A stretch of 64,000 nt of DNA from Vibrio inusitatus (lineage in GTDB: Bacteria; Pseudomonadota; Gammaproteobacteria; Enterobacterales; Vibrionaceae). A program made the position numbers and the translations under genes. Positions 53,632-62,529 of this stretch are shown in pieces. A model generated the notes under the pieces. It worked only from the letters and a program-made list of their open reading frames with translations, was not told the origin of the DNA and did not search any database. The stretch is from NCBI GenBank assembly GCA_024346935.1, contig AP024879.1:1178001-1242000 (forward strand), written 5' to 3'. Within the stretch, counting starts at the first letter, position 1; each line of letters starts with the position of its first letter.

Positions 53632-55005
53632 ATGTCACATGAAAAACACTCAGAGTTAACTCCATACGAGCAATTTAATATCGAGCTTTCAGAAAACTTT
53701 CCAGAAGAAGGTATGTCAGCTCGAGCTGCAGAGGCCTTGGTAAGAAGTGAATGTTGGACTGATGCAAACCCAAATTTAAACCTTTCTTCATTTGTTACTA
53801 CGTTCATGGAACCAGAAGCTGCTGAAATCTTTAAAGACGGCTCTTTCCGCAACTTTGCGGATCCAGATATGTACCCTCACACTAAAGCGACCGAAGAGAA
53901 ATGCGTAAAATGGTTGCACGAACTGTGGAACGGACCAGCAAATGTTGAAGCATACGGCGCAGCAACTATTGGTTCTTCAGAAGCTTGTATGCTAGCGGGA
54001 TTAGCTCATAAGTGGAACTGGCGTCAAGCTCGTGAAAAAGCGGGTAAAGATGCCTCTAAGCCAAATATGGTAACTGGTGGTAATGTTCAAATTGTATGGA
54101 AGAAATTCTTAAAGTATTTTGACGTTGAGCCACGCATCGTACCTTTGAAGCCAGGTCAATATCGTCTAACCGCGGATCAATTGGACGAGTATGTTGATGA
54201 AAACACAATCTGTGTTGTAGGCATCGCAGGCCAAACCTTTACAGGTGAAGATGATGATTTCCAAGCTATTCACGACTGGTTAGACGCCTACGAAGAAAAA
54301 ACTGGGATCTCAATTCCAATGCACATTGATGCTGCATCAGGTGGATTTGTAAACCCGTTTCTTTACCCTGACTATGAGTGGGACTTCCGTCTTCCTCGCG
54401 TACAATCTATCAATGCATCTGGTCACAAATTTGGTTTAGTACCTCCAGGCCTAGGTTGGATCATTTTCCGCGAGCGCGCTGTATTTAATGAAGACCTAGT
54501 ATTTTACGTGAACTACTTAGGTGGAGAGGCAGCTACTGCAACATTAAACTTCAGTAAAAGTTCAGCTACTGTCCTTGCGCAGTACTATAACTTCATCCGT
54601 TTAGGTCGTGAAGGTTACACTCGTATCATGAAACAGACTGTCGAAAATGCTGAATACATTCGTGATCGCTTACTTTCCACCGGAAAATTTAAAATCATGA
54701 ATGAGACCCAACGTATTCCAGTAGTTGCGTTAACTCTTGATGAGTCGGTAACTAAATATAATGAATTTGATATTTCAAATAAAGTACGTGAGCGCGGCTG
54801 GATCCTTTCTGCTTATTCGATGCCTGCCAATGCACAAGAAGTAAATAGCCTTCGCATTGTAGTGAGACCTCATTTAAATAGAGACGCTGCTGAAATATTA
54901 GTGCGCGACATTGAAATGGCATGTGACTTTTTAGAAGAGCATGGCGGTAATGCAACACCACCAAAATTGCATGACCTTCATAAAGTCTCATCAGGAAAAT
55001 GTTAA
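53632..55005 (+). CDS. gadB: Glutamate decarboxylase
   Basis: A 457-residue PLP-dependent enzyme that converts glutamate to GABA, consuming a proton. The PLP lysine is Lys266 in INASGHKFG; HIDAASGGFV (Asp233) is the cofactor-binding segment; GSSEACMLAG binds the phosphate. The N-terminal start YEQFNIELSENF and the length match GadA/GadB. An AAGGGAAA site precedes the ATG. The next gene is an AspT-type exchanger, so the pair probably forms an acid-resistance module in which GABA leaves and glutamate enters. Confidence 0.93.
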   Translation: MSHEKHSELTPYEQFNIELSENFPEEGMSARAAEALVRSECWTDANPNLNLSSFVTTFMEPEAAEIFKDGSFRNFADPDMYPHTKATEEKCVKWLHELWNGPANVEAYGAATIGSSEACMLAGLAHKWNWRQAREKAGKDASKPNMVTGGNVQIVWKKFLKYFDVEPRIVPLKPGQYRLTADQLDEYVDENTICVVGIAGQTFTGEDDDFQAIHDWLDAYEEKTGISIPMHIDAASGGFVNPFLYPDYEWDFRLPRVQSINASGHKFGLVPPGLGWIIFRERAVFNEDLVFYVNYLGGEAATATLNFSKSSATVLAQYYNFIRLGREGYTRIMKQTVENAEYIRDRLLSTGKFKIMNETQRIPVVALTLDESVTKYNEFDISNKVRERGWILSAYSMPANAQEVNSLRIVVRPHLNRDAAEILVRDIEMACDFLEEHGGNATPPKLHDLHKVSSGKC

Positions 55006-55032
55006 TCACTAAATATTAATAGTAAATAATGG

Positions 55033-55062
55033 AGAAGAAGCAAACTAAGGTCTGCTTCTTCT
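55033..55062 (+). promoter_or_regulatory. Hairpin between gadB and the antiporter gene
   Basis: A perfect 10-bp stem (AGAAGAAGCA with TGCTTCTTCT) around a 10-base loop lies 28 bases past the gadB stop. It may lower read-through into the antiporter gene or stabilise the gadB message. Confidence 0.5.
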
Positions 55063-55090
55063 TGTTAACTCATCTAGGTGTTGTTACACA

Positions 55091-56956
55091 ATGAACTCAA
55101 ATAAATTAGTGGGATATATATCCCACCCTCCCAAACACATAATTAGCCTTATATTAGGTCTATTCTTTCTTGTATCTCTGTTCTTTGGCAATGCCTATGC
55201 TGCATCTGTCCAGCCAGAGTCATATAGCGGCATTGCATGGGCAATGAATTATTTGGCGCAAAACCCTTTTGCCTACTTATTTTTGACACTATCAATTGGA
55301 TACCCTTTAGGTCGTATCACTGTTGGAGGCATCTGCTTGGGTGCGACAGCGGGTACACTTGTTACAGGGATCTTAATCGCACTAGCCTCTAGCGCTCTTT
55401 ATGGAATTACATACAATATTCCTGGTCTAGTTGAAGACATATTCTTGATGTTGTTTATGTACGCTCTTGGCATGCGAGTAGGCCCTCAATTCTTCTCAGG
55501 TCTAGCTCGTGGTGGTATTGATTTCCTCGTTATTGGTCTTATTGTCGTATTCTCTAACTTCTTGATTGTATTTTTGGGTGTCAAACTTCTGGATCTAGGT
55601 CCGGGTTACGCTGCGGGTATTATCTCTGGCAGCTATACAGTTACAGCCGTAATGGGTGTTGCACAATCAGCAGTAACTAGTGGCGCATTCAAACTGCCTG
55701 ACGGCGTTACAGCTGACATGGTCGGTGCAAATATGGCAGCTGGCTATGCCATTAGTTATGTGCTGTCGTCAATCTTCATTATCCTTTTAATCAAATATCT
55801 ACCTAAGATGTTTGGCAGAGATGCGATAGCTGAAGCAAAGATAGCTGAAAGTACATTCACTGCGGGTGAAGATGGTGGTGCATTACCAGGAACGGCCGGC
55901 GCATCAACCCTTGGATTTACTGACAAGCAAGTTCGCTCTTACCGCGTTGAGCACAAAGAGTTGGTTGGAAAATCAGTCAGTCAGTTGTATAAAATGAACC
56001 CTCACGCTGCAATATTAAAAGTGGTTCGAGGCGAAACGGTCATTGATTCGAAAGAAAACCCTACCATTAAACTGGGTGATATCGTAGGTGTCGCAGGCGA
56101 CTACAATTTGCTGCTCAAGGAAAGCAGCCAAGTTGGCAATGAAGTCGATGAACCTCGCGCTCGCATGATAGACCTCGAGGTTGCCGATATTCATGTGGGT
56201 AAAAGCGAATATGCTGGAAAAACCATTGATGAACTTGGTATAGAAATTGGCTTTGGGGTTTACTTAAAATCCCTGTTCAGAGCTGGCATAGCAATTCCTC
56301 ATCTGCCTAAAACGGTCATTGAGAAAGGGGACGTTCTTCGATTGGCAGGCCCGGCATGGTGCGTTGATCATGCTGCAGAGGCTTTAAAGTCAGTACCCGT
56401 CGTAGAAAGTGCGTATACCGAAGTATCATTCATGTCTTTTGCTCTGTTCATTGGCTTTGTGATTGGCCATGCCAGCGTTGAAATTGCTGGAATTCCATTT
56501 GCGCTAGGAACCTCGGCTGGATGTATGCTAATGGGGATCTTAATTTCGTGGATTCGCACTAGAAATCCAAACTTTGGTGGACCGACGAGTGAAGGCGCTC
56601 GTGCATTCCTTAACGACATTGGCCTAAGTCTCTTTGTTGCTGTTTTAGCTGCTGGCGTAGGTCCTAAAATCATGTCATCGTTTCAGGGTACAACCGTGCT
56701 TTGGATTACAGTGCTTGGTTTGCTAGGCGCATTAGTGCCACCTTTCCTTGCTTGGATATACGGGTATTACTTTAGAAAAATGAACCCTATCATCTTGGCT
56801 GGTGCTTGTGCTGGTGGCCGAAATAGTACCCCAGCCCTAAACGGTATACAGGAGCTTTCACAAAGTGGAATCGCGGCAGTTGCCTACCCAGTACCGTACG
56901 CACTCACCTCCGCAATAGTCCTTATCTTAGGATACATCGCAATGGTCTTCTCATAG
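55091..56956 (+). CDS. AspT-family antiporter, probably glutamate/GABA
   Basis: A 621-residue membrane exchanger of the aspartate-alanine exchanger family. Two membrane blocks of about five helices flank a large cytoplasmic part (about residues 235-450) with two RCK_C/TrkA_C-like domains (HKELVGKSVSQLYKMNP and VGKSEYAGKTIDELG). The family motif GGRNSTPAL near the C-terminus is present. Known members swap aspartate for alanine with a decarboxylase; here the partner is gadB, so the substrates are more likely glutamate and GABA. The protein carries an extra N-terminal stretch of about 50 residues that looks like a cleavable signal peptide (ending AYAAS). Confidence 0.8.
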   Translation: MNSNKLVGYISHPPKHIISLILGLFFLVSLFFGNAYAASVQPESYSGIAWAMNYLAQNPFAYLFLTLSIGYPLGRITVGGICLGATAGTLVTGILIALASSALYGITYNIPGLVEDIFLMLFMYALGMRVGPQFFSGLARGGIDFLVIGLIVVFSNFLIVFLGVKLLDLGPGYAAGIISGSYTVTAVMGVAQSAVTSGAFKLPDGVTADMVGANMAAGYAISYVLSSIFIILLIKYLPKMFGRDAIAEAKIAESTFTAGEDGGALPGTAGASTLGFTDKQVRSYRVEHKELVGKSVSQLYKMNPHAAILKVVRGETVIDSKENPTIKLGDIVGVAGDYNLLLKESSQVGNEVDEPRARMIDLEVADIHVGKSEYAGKTIDELGIEIGFGVYLKSLFRAGIAIPHLPKTVIEKGDVLRLAGPAWCVDHAAEALKSVPVVESAYTEVSFMSFALFIGFVIGHASVEIAGIPFALGTSAGCMLMGILISWIRTRNPNFGGPTSEGARAFLNDIGLSLFVAVLAAGVGPKIMSSFQGTTVLWITVLGLLGALVPPFLAWIYGYYFRKMNPIILAGACAGGRNSTPALNGIQELSQSGIAAVAYPVPYALTSAIVLILGYIAMVFS

Positions 56957-56977
56957 TAGCGACAGTAGCGAGTAAAT

Positions 56978-57019
56978 AAAGCCCTAGTAAACTTTAAAAG
57001 TTAATCACTAGGGCTTTTT
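56978..57019 (+). terminator. Terminator of the gadB-antiporter operon
   Basis: An 11-bp stem (AAAGCCCTAGT with ACTAGGGCTTT) with a longer loop that can pair further, followed by a T run, 22 bases past the stop. Confidence 0.8.
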
Positions 57020-57095
57020 CTACCAATCATAGTAAGTAAGCCATTTACTTATCGTGATTGGTATTTTTTGTGGTGTACCAAGATAAGAGTAAATT

Positions 57096-57746
57096 ATGAA
57101 TAACAGTGCCTCTCCACGCATTGCAATCAACGTCATGCGCTCAAGACTTACCGTAGTAGGAGTAAATGTTGCGGTAGTCTCGTTTCAAGTACCTCAACTA
57201 TTCAAACTAAAAGGTGGCGTAGTCATTCCTGGCATAGACCATTCTATCCACTTTAGAGCGGATATTGCTCTTCTGATGGCTTTGGTATTTTCTTTGCTCG
57301 CACTCGTCGCGTTTATTGCATCAACTTCACTAGACGAAGTAGGTTATTGCGATCACTGGTCATTTATTGCTGGGGATCTATTGATGTATCTGGGGCTCGC
57401 AAACGCTATAACGGGCTTTATTTCTCCGTTACACCAAACATTTCAAATGGCTTTACAATCGGCTTCCGTACAAGATCTAAACTTAGCCATGCTAGGTTCC
57501 ATAATTACTGTATTTGGTTCGATCATCTGGTTCGCTACGTTCTATATTGGTCCAATAGTCACTCTCAAACGCTCACCCTTTAGCCGAATGGGTAATCTTG
57601 GGTTGTCACTGGGCTATGTAGTACTTTTGCTCATTGTATTCTGGGTATTCCATCAAGCAGTGAATATTGAATTATCTGTCCTATCGAACCAAGAGAAAGT
57701 AGTCATTCCTTATTATTATGAGCTATTACAACCTCTGTTGTGGTGA
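57096..57746 (+). CDS. Membrane protein of unknown function
   Basis: A 216-residue protein with about five hydrophobic segments (about 20-35, 55-75, 88-112, 128-158, 170-190). I do not recognise the family. It starts behind AAGAG and follows the gadB operon terminator on the same strand, so it has its own promoter or uses read-through. Its position suggests a link with the gadB operon, but nothing in the sequence proves it. Confidence 0.6.
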   Translation: MNNSASPRIAINVMRSRLTVVGVNVAVVSFQVPQLFKLKGGVVIPGIDHSIHFRADIALLMALVFSLLALVAFIASTSLDEVGYCDHWSFIAGDLLMYLGLANAITGFISPLHQTFQMALQSASVQDLNLAMLGSIITVFGSIIWFATFYIGPIVTLKRSPFSRMGNLGLSLGYVVLLLIVFWVFHQAVNIELSVLSNQEKVVIPYYYELLQPLLW

Positions 57747-58223
57747 TGGCAATTTCTTTTGGAAAAAAGAGTCTGATTGTTACTTGATCGCGGTCAGACA
57801 CCCATTTTATATCTAATCCTGGACTCCATTCACGAATCTGCATGCAAACCTTCAGAATATCAGAGAACAAAAAACACATAAGGCTGCTCTTCACCTTGTC
57901 GTAGCAGTAGACGAAACTCATCGAGTAATGACGTTGAAGATGTGCAAAAATACTATTTTAGGTGCGTTACATCTAGTTACCTTTCCTTGGGGTCATAGGT
58001 AATTTGTTTCCTGTGTATGATTCCCATTATTTTCAGTGTGTCCTAAATATTCTTGGCATCTATGTCTATGAATACTCAGTATGTTTTCAATGATGAAAGA
58101 AGATGTCCACCTGCTTCAATTTGTTAGAAGTATATTGAAGCTCTGATGCCTCAATATATGCACATTGAAGCAAACGATTGCAACTGGTAGACTCCGCGCT
58201 CTTTTTCATTGAACAGTTTACCT
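57747..58223. other. Intergenic region with a possible gene remnant and a PurR-like box
   Basis: On the minus strand two frames carry plausible peptide pieces (LLDEFRLLLRQGEEQPY, then GLDIKWVSDRDQVTIRLFFP) separated by a frame change near 57875, which may be a decayed gene. The right end holds GCAAACGATTGC at 58170-58181. Confidence 0.35.
58170..58181. promoter_or_regulatory. PurR/CytR-like box upstream of the nucleosidase
   Basis: GCAAACGATTGC is a near-palindrome close to the PurR half-site pattern GCAAACG, 42 bases upstream of the chosen ATG at 58224. It would fit purine control of a nucleosidase and nucleoside uptake pair. Confidence 0.45.
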
Positions 58224-59009
58224 ATGCAAAATAATCAAGTGTTAACACATTTAAAGGGCCAACCTATTCTTGTGCAAGGAGCCATGGATGTTGAGACGGA
58301 GATTCTCATTGCCTCGTTAGATAACCCGATTAAAACCACTATCGCTTCATGGACGTTTTGGCAAGGTGAATACTTTAACTACCCTGTTGTTGTTTCTCGC
58401 ACTGAGATTGGGCTTGCGAATGCTGCCGCCTCAACAACACTAGCAATCGAGCGCTTCAAACCAGTTTGTATTATTAACCAAGGTACAGCCGGTGGACATG
58501 ACCCAGAACTTTATCGTGGCGATATTGTTATTGGTGAAAGTAGCTTCAATATGGCGGCGCTAAAGTCAAAGTTCACTGAAAAAGGAAAGGGAATGCATCC
58601 TCAAACTTGGGAACGCCTTGGTTATCCAATGCACCTTAGAGAGGATGACAAAGTCATCGAACACGAACAGTTTTTTGCCAACGCTGAACTTGTAAAGTTA
58701 GCATTACAGCAATCTGAGCATTACTCACACGGCAAGGTTGTTAAAGGCATTATCGGTACCGCTGATGAATGGAACCGAGAATTGGACAGAATCAACTGGT
58801 ACCACGAGACATTTGGCACATCAGTAGAAGAGATGGAAACATCCGCTGCTGCCTTAGTTGCGCATGCCTATCAAGTTCCTTTCGTGGGCGTTCGAGTTCT
58901 ATCAAATACCGACCAACACGAGCAAGATTTTGAGCCTCGTACCGCTATTGATTGCCAGAACTTCACGCTTGACGTCATTAAAGCACTTATCAAAAACGTG
59001 CTTTCTTAA
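58224..59009 (+). CDS. Nucleosidase of the MTA/SAH or PNP_UDP_1 family
   Basis: A 261-residue cytoplasmic enzyme that splits nucleosides. The core motifs are GLANAAASTTLAIERFKP, INQGTAGG and VEEMETSAAALVAHA, the last carrying the Glu-rich substrate-binding segment of MTA/SAH nucleosidases and nucleoside phosphorylases. I chose the ATG at 58224; an in-frame TTG at 58209 adds five residues. No strong ribosome-binding site is visible. The next gene, a nucleoside symporter, begins 42 bases later, which supports a salvage role. Confidence 0.8.
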   Translation: MQNNQVLTHLKGQPILVQGAMDVETEILIASLDNPIKTTIASWTFWQGEYFNYPVVVSRTEIGLANAAASTTLAIERFKPVCIINQGTAGGHDPELYRGDIVIGESSFNMAALKSKFTEKGKGMHPQTWERLGYPMHLREDDKVIEHEQFFANAELVKLALQQSEHYSHGKVVKGIIGTADEWNRELDRINWYHETFGTSVEEMETSAAALVAHAYQVPFVGVRVLSNTDQHEQDFEPRTAIDCQNFTLDVIKALIKNVLS

Positions 59010-59051
59010 TCGAACATACATTTTCCTTTAAAGATTCTTTCGGAACACACG

Positions 59052-60320
59052 ATGCACATTTTTATTAGTTTTATCGGTATTTTTTCGCTGCTATTTGTTG
59101 CTTATTTAGTATCAGAAAATCGCAAAGCCATTAATTTCCGTACTGTTGGTTATGCTTTTCTAATCCAGTTTATTCTTGGTGGCATTGTCCTCTATTCATC
59201 GTTTGGTCAGGCGATCATTCTCTCTTTAGCTAATGGTTTTTCAGCCGTTATTGGTTATAGCAACGAGGGGATAAGCTTCCTGTTTGGCGGCCTTGTTAGT
59301 GACAAGATGTATGAGCTATTTGGTGGGGGTGGCTTTGTCGTCGCATTCAAAATTCTACCTGTCATCGTTTTCTTCGCGGCTCTTTCATCCATTCTTTACC
59401 ACCTGGGCATTATGCAGTTCGTGGTCAAGTGGGTGGGTGGTTTCTTACAGAAACTGCTCAAAACAAGTAAAGCTGAATCAATGTCGGCAAGTGCCAACAT
59501 CTTCTTAGGCGTGACTGAAGCACCTCTTCTTATCAAGCCGTATATGCCAAAAATGACCCGCTCTGAGCTATTCGCAGTTATGTGTGGCGGCTTAGCTTCG
59601 ATAGCAGGCACCATGTTGGTGAGCTATGCACAGCTAGGGGTTAAGATGGAGTACCTTCTAGCCGCTTCATTTATGGCAGCACCAGGTGGATTGCTATTCG
59701 CCAAGCTTCTTATCCCAGAGACCGAAACATTTAGCGATGAAGATCTTAAAGAGAGTGAAGAGACCAAAGCCTCAAATATCATTGATGCTGCAACCCAAGG
59801 CACACTAAGTGGCCTTTATCTTGCTTTCGCTGTTGGCGCGATGCTACTGACCTTTGTCAGCTTGGTAGCTATGTTTAATGGCATGCTAGGTGGTGTTGGC
59901 GGTTGGTTTGGTTTTGAAAACCTAAGTCTTGAACTTATCCTTGGTTATCTCTTTGCGCCTATCGCATGGCTTATGGGAGTTTCATGGGATGAAGCTATGC
60001 TTGCTGGCTCATTCATTGGACAGAAGATTGTCGTAAACGAGTTCTTTGCATACATCAATCTAGCCCCATACCTATCGGGCGATGCCATTGTTGAAGCCAC
60101 TGGACTACCAATGACCGAGAAGACTCAAGTAATCATATCGTTCGCACTGTGTGGCTTTGCTAATATTGGTACTGTAGCGATCGCAATCGGCGGCATTGGA
60201 GGCATGATCCCAGAACGTCGCGAGCAAATTGCTTCTCTCGGCGCGAAAGCTCTGCTAGCAGGTATTATGTCAAACTTAATGGGTGCAACCATTGCTGGTA
60301 TTTTTATCGGTCTTGCATAA
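59052..60320 (+). CDS. Concentrative nucleoside transporter (CNT/NupC type)
   Basis: A 422-residue inner-membrane symporter for nucleosides. The CNT signatures are visible: GVTEAPLLIKPYMPKMTRSE, SIAGTMLVSYAQLG, FIGQKIVVNEFFAYINL, and the C-terminal GFANIGTVAIAIGG. Vibrio CNT proteins use a sodium gradient. It forms an operon with the nucleosidase upstream. Several paralogs are usual in Vibrio, so I do not fix a gene name. Confidence 0.92.
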   Translation: MHIFISFIGIFSLLFVAYLVSENRKAINFRTVGYAFLIQFILGGIVLYSSFGQAIILSLANGFSAVIGYSNEGISFLFGGLVSDKMYELFGGGGFVVAFKILPVIVFFAALSSILYHLGIMQFVVKWVGGFLQKLLKTSKAESMSASANIFLGVTEAPLLIKPYMPKMTRSELFAVMCGGLASIAGTMLVSYAQLGVKMEYLLAASFMAAPGGLLFAKLLIPETETFSDEDLKESEETKASNIIDAATQGTLSGLYLAFAVGAMLLTFVSLVAMFNGMLGGVGGWFGFENLSLELILGYLFAPIAWLMGVSWDEAMLAGSFIGQKIVVNEFFAYINLAPYLSGDAIVEATGLPMTEKTQVIISFALCGFANIGTVAIAIGGIGGMIPERREQIASLGAKALLAGIMSNLMGATIAGIFIGLA

Positions 60321-60356
60321 TGTAAGACTTGTTTAAAAACCATTTAATCGAAGAAA

Positions 60357-60394
60357 AAAATGGGTTATTCACTTTAAAGTGAATAACCCATTTT
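60357..60394. terminator. Bidirectional terminator between nucleoside transporter and PL6 genes
   Basis: A long perfect palindrome: AAAATGGGTTATTCAC followed by its inverse GTGAATAACCCATTTT around TTTAAA, with A and T runs at the ends. It serves two convergent genes. Confidence 0.85.
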
Positions 60395-60419
60395 AAAAAG
60401 GAATAGCTCTATAAAGCTA

Positions 60420-61988
60420 CTATTTAAATACGATAGTAGAGCCAACCATGTCTTCTGTTAAGACTGTTAGGTTAGATGCACCAACAGAACCTACCGCTTT
60501 AATTAGACCTTGCTCATCTCTTTCCATTGCTGGCTTTTCAGTTGAGATTCCTTGTGGAAGTGGCTCAAGCCCTTGGATTTGACCGTAGAAGATGTTGTTA
60601 ACATATTCAGAGCCAACCATTTGGAATTTCTCGCCTTCAAACTGTCTGAATGCGTTTGTACCTTCATTTGCGGCAATCGATAAGTTATTTTCAAACACAG
60701 TGTCAACCGCTGGGAAGATAGTCTCGACGCGAGCATCATCAGTTAAGCTCACTCGGTGAATAGCGTTGCTCGCAAAAATACCTTGAGTGTTGTTGACTAA
60801 AGTATTGTTCTTAACAATCACGTCTTTAGGCGTCCACTGCTTTTGTAGCGTCTTGCCATCAGTCGAATCCTTGCTAAGCACTTCGCCTTTAGTAACATCA
60901 ATAATACCGGTATTTAGAACAAGAGCACCTCGGTAAGTGCCTTTACCTAAAGTCCCTTCAATGTAGTTATTTTCGATTAAATGATTTTCATCATATATTC
61001 TGATGCCACCCGAGTTAGCCGTATTGCCAGGCAAAATAACATTGTTTGTTACTACATTATTGTGACCGTGTCTTAGAGAGATCATGGAAGTACTATTTTT
61101 GATCGTATTTCCATCAAATGTGATGCCGCTTGCCTTAACTGAAATCAATTCAATTTCGCCAGAGCCATTTTTACCTACGTAACCACTAATGTTGTCAAAG
61201 TAGTTATTTCTTACAACACTTTGAGAGTCAAATAGTGAGTTGTGGCTATCGCCAACGCGGATTGCTTGTCTGTCGTTACGGTTTGTTCTAACCATCTTAG
61301 GATCCGAGTTCTCGATCAACTCGATATCCAATGCCGTTAGGTCTTTGAAGATGTTACCTTCAATTAATGTCTTTTCTAGCTTGTCTGAAGTCGCAACCAC
61401 AAGCATAGCGCCACGCTTGTACTTACCTTCAAAAGTGTTGTTGGTTATTTTGTTGTTCTCTCCACCAACCGTTACCCATCTGATGTTAGGGTATTTACCT
61501 TTTTCATCTGCAACGTATTCGTAGTCATTGAACTTGTAAATTACTGAATTATTTAACGTATTGTTTTTGCCGAAGATTCCAAAAACACCCATGATATTTG
61601 CATCATGACTTTCTGTACTTAATGTCGCGCCACCATCAGTGAATACCAAGCTTTCAATTAAGTTATCATTGCCCTTGATGATGAACTGAGTCGAACCATT
61701 AAAAATAACAGTACCTGACTTTTCAGCTTTAATGGTTACGTTATTTGCATTTAAAGTAACACTACCTAAGTCTTTATAGCGACCTTCTTTAATGCTGATG
61801 ATATCGCCATCTTTAGCATTTAGAATGCTTTCTCGTAGCTCTAAAACCTCTTGCATTGAAGCTAAAGCTACGCCTTGGTCAACCATGATGAATGTTGGTT
61901 GAGTAACTTGCTCTGTACTTGCAAAATTTGAAGTACATCCTGTCAATAGTAGTGAACCTGCGATTAATAGAATTGGTGACTTTTTCAT
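60420..61988 (-). CDS. PL6 alginate-lyase or chondroitinase-B-like lipoprotein
   Basis: A 522-residue lipoprotein (lipobox LTGC, Cys18), from the ATG at 61988 behind AAAGAG; an in-frame start at 62033 is less likely. The body is a right-handed parallel beta-helix with Asn ladders (NNKITNNTFEG). The PL6 catalytic pair appears as Lys285 in ISVKAS and Arg306 in SLRHGHN. Marine PL6 enzymes usually cleave alginate, rich in brown algae; chondroitin B cleavage is also known in the family. No other alginate genes are adjacent, so it is an isolated surface enzyme here. Confidence 0.85.
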   Translation of the reverse strand: MKKSPILLIAGSLLLTGCTSNFASTEQVTQPTFIMVDQGVALASMQEVLELRESILNAKDGDIISIKEGRYKDLGSVTLNANNVTIKAEKSGTVIFNGSTQFIIKGNDNLIESLVFTDGGATLSTESHDANIMGVFGIFGKNNTLNNSVIYKFNDYEYVADEKGKYPNIRWVTVGGENNKITNNTFEGKYKRGAMLVVATSDKLEKTLIEGNIFKDLTALDIELIENSDPKMVRTNRNDRQAIRVGDSHNSLFDSQSVVRNNYFDNISGYVGKNGSGEIELISVKASGITFDGNTIKNSTSMISLRHGHNNVVTNNVILPGNTANSGGIRIYDENHLIENNYIEGTLGKGTYRGALVLNTGIIDVTKGEVLSKDSTDGKTLQKQWTPKDVIVKNNTLVNNTQGIFASNAIHRVSLTDDARVETIFPAVDTVFENNLSIAANEGTNAFRQFEGEKFQMVGSEYVNNIFYGQIQGLEPLPQGISTEKPAMERDEQGLIKAVGSVGASNLTVLTEDMVGSTIVFK

Positions 61989-62529
61989 TAGTATCTCTTT
62001 AAAGGGTGTTTCGGTTGAGCGAAAGACTAGCAACTTGCATCATATCTAGAAAGTCTCTTTGACCCAGTAATGTCTACTCAAACCAACTTTGTTTACCAAT
62101 TTGTGGACACCTTCAAATAATTTAATAATACAATTGAACACAAATCGAAATATGCTTGAAAAAGACAGAACATCACGTTAATTGCCTTTTTTGCTCACCG
62201 TAGATAAAACAAAAAAACCACTCAAACCATTGTTTTAATTAAAGTTACTAAATATTCATCGTTAATATAAAAGCCTGGTTTACTTTAAAAACAATAAACA
62301 ACCACTAAAACAATACACAGTTCAAATAAGATTAACACCTCTAAGACCCAGGTTAATTGTAATATTTTATTTCTTTTAGTTGATAACTTAATCGATAGGC
62401 TAGTATGACGAACCGCTTAGTCAGGTTCTATATCATATCGGTAGACAGTAGAGCGAGGACAGCAATGCTAGGATCAAAAAAAGGCCTGAATAATCAGGCC
62501 TTCTCATCAGCAAATTTAGAGAGTCGTTG
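61989..62529. other. Intergenic region upstream of the PL6 gene
   Basis: AT-rich 540 bases with the PL6 promoter somewhere inside and the terminator of the DUF1254 gene at its right end (62481-62502). No gene was seen. Confidence 0.5.
62481..62502 (-). terminator. Terminator downstream of the DUF1254 gene
   Basis: A perfect 9-bp stem (AAGGCCTGA with TCAGGCCTT) and 4-base loop, followed on the minus strand by a T run (the A run at 62476-62482). Confidence 0.85.
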
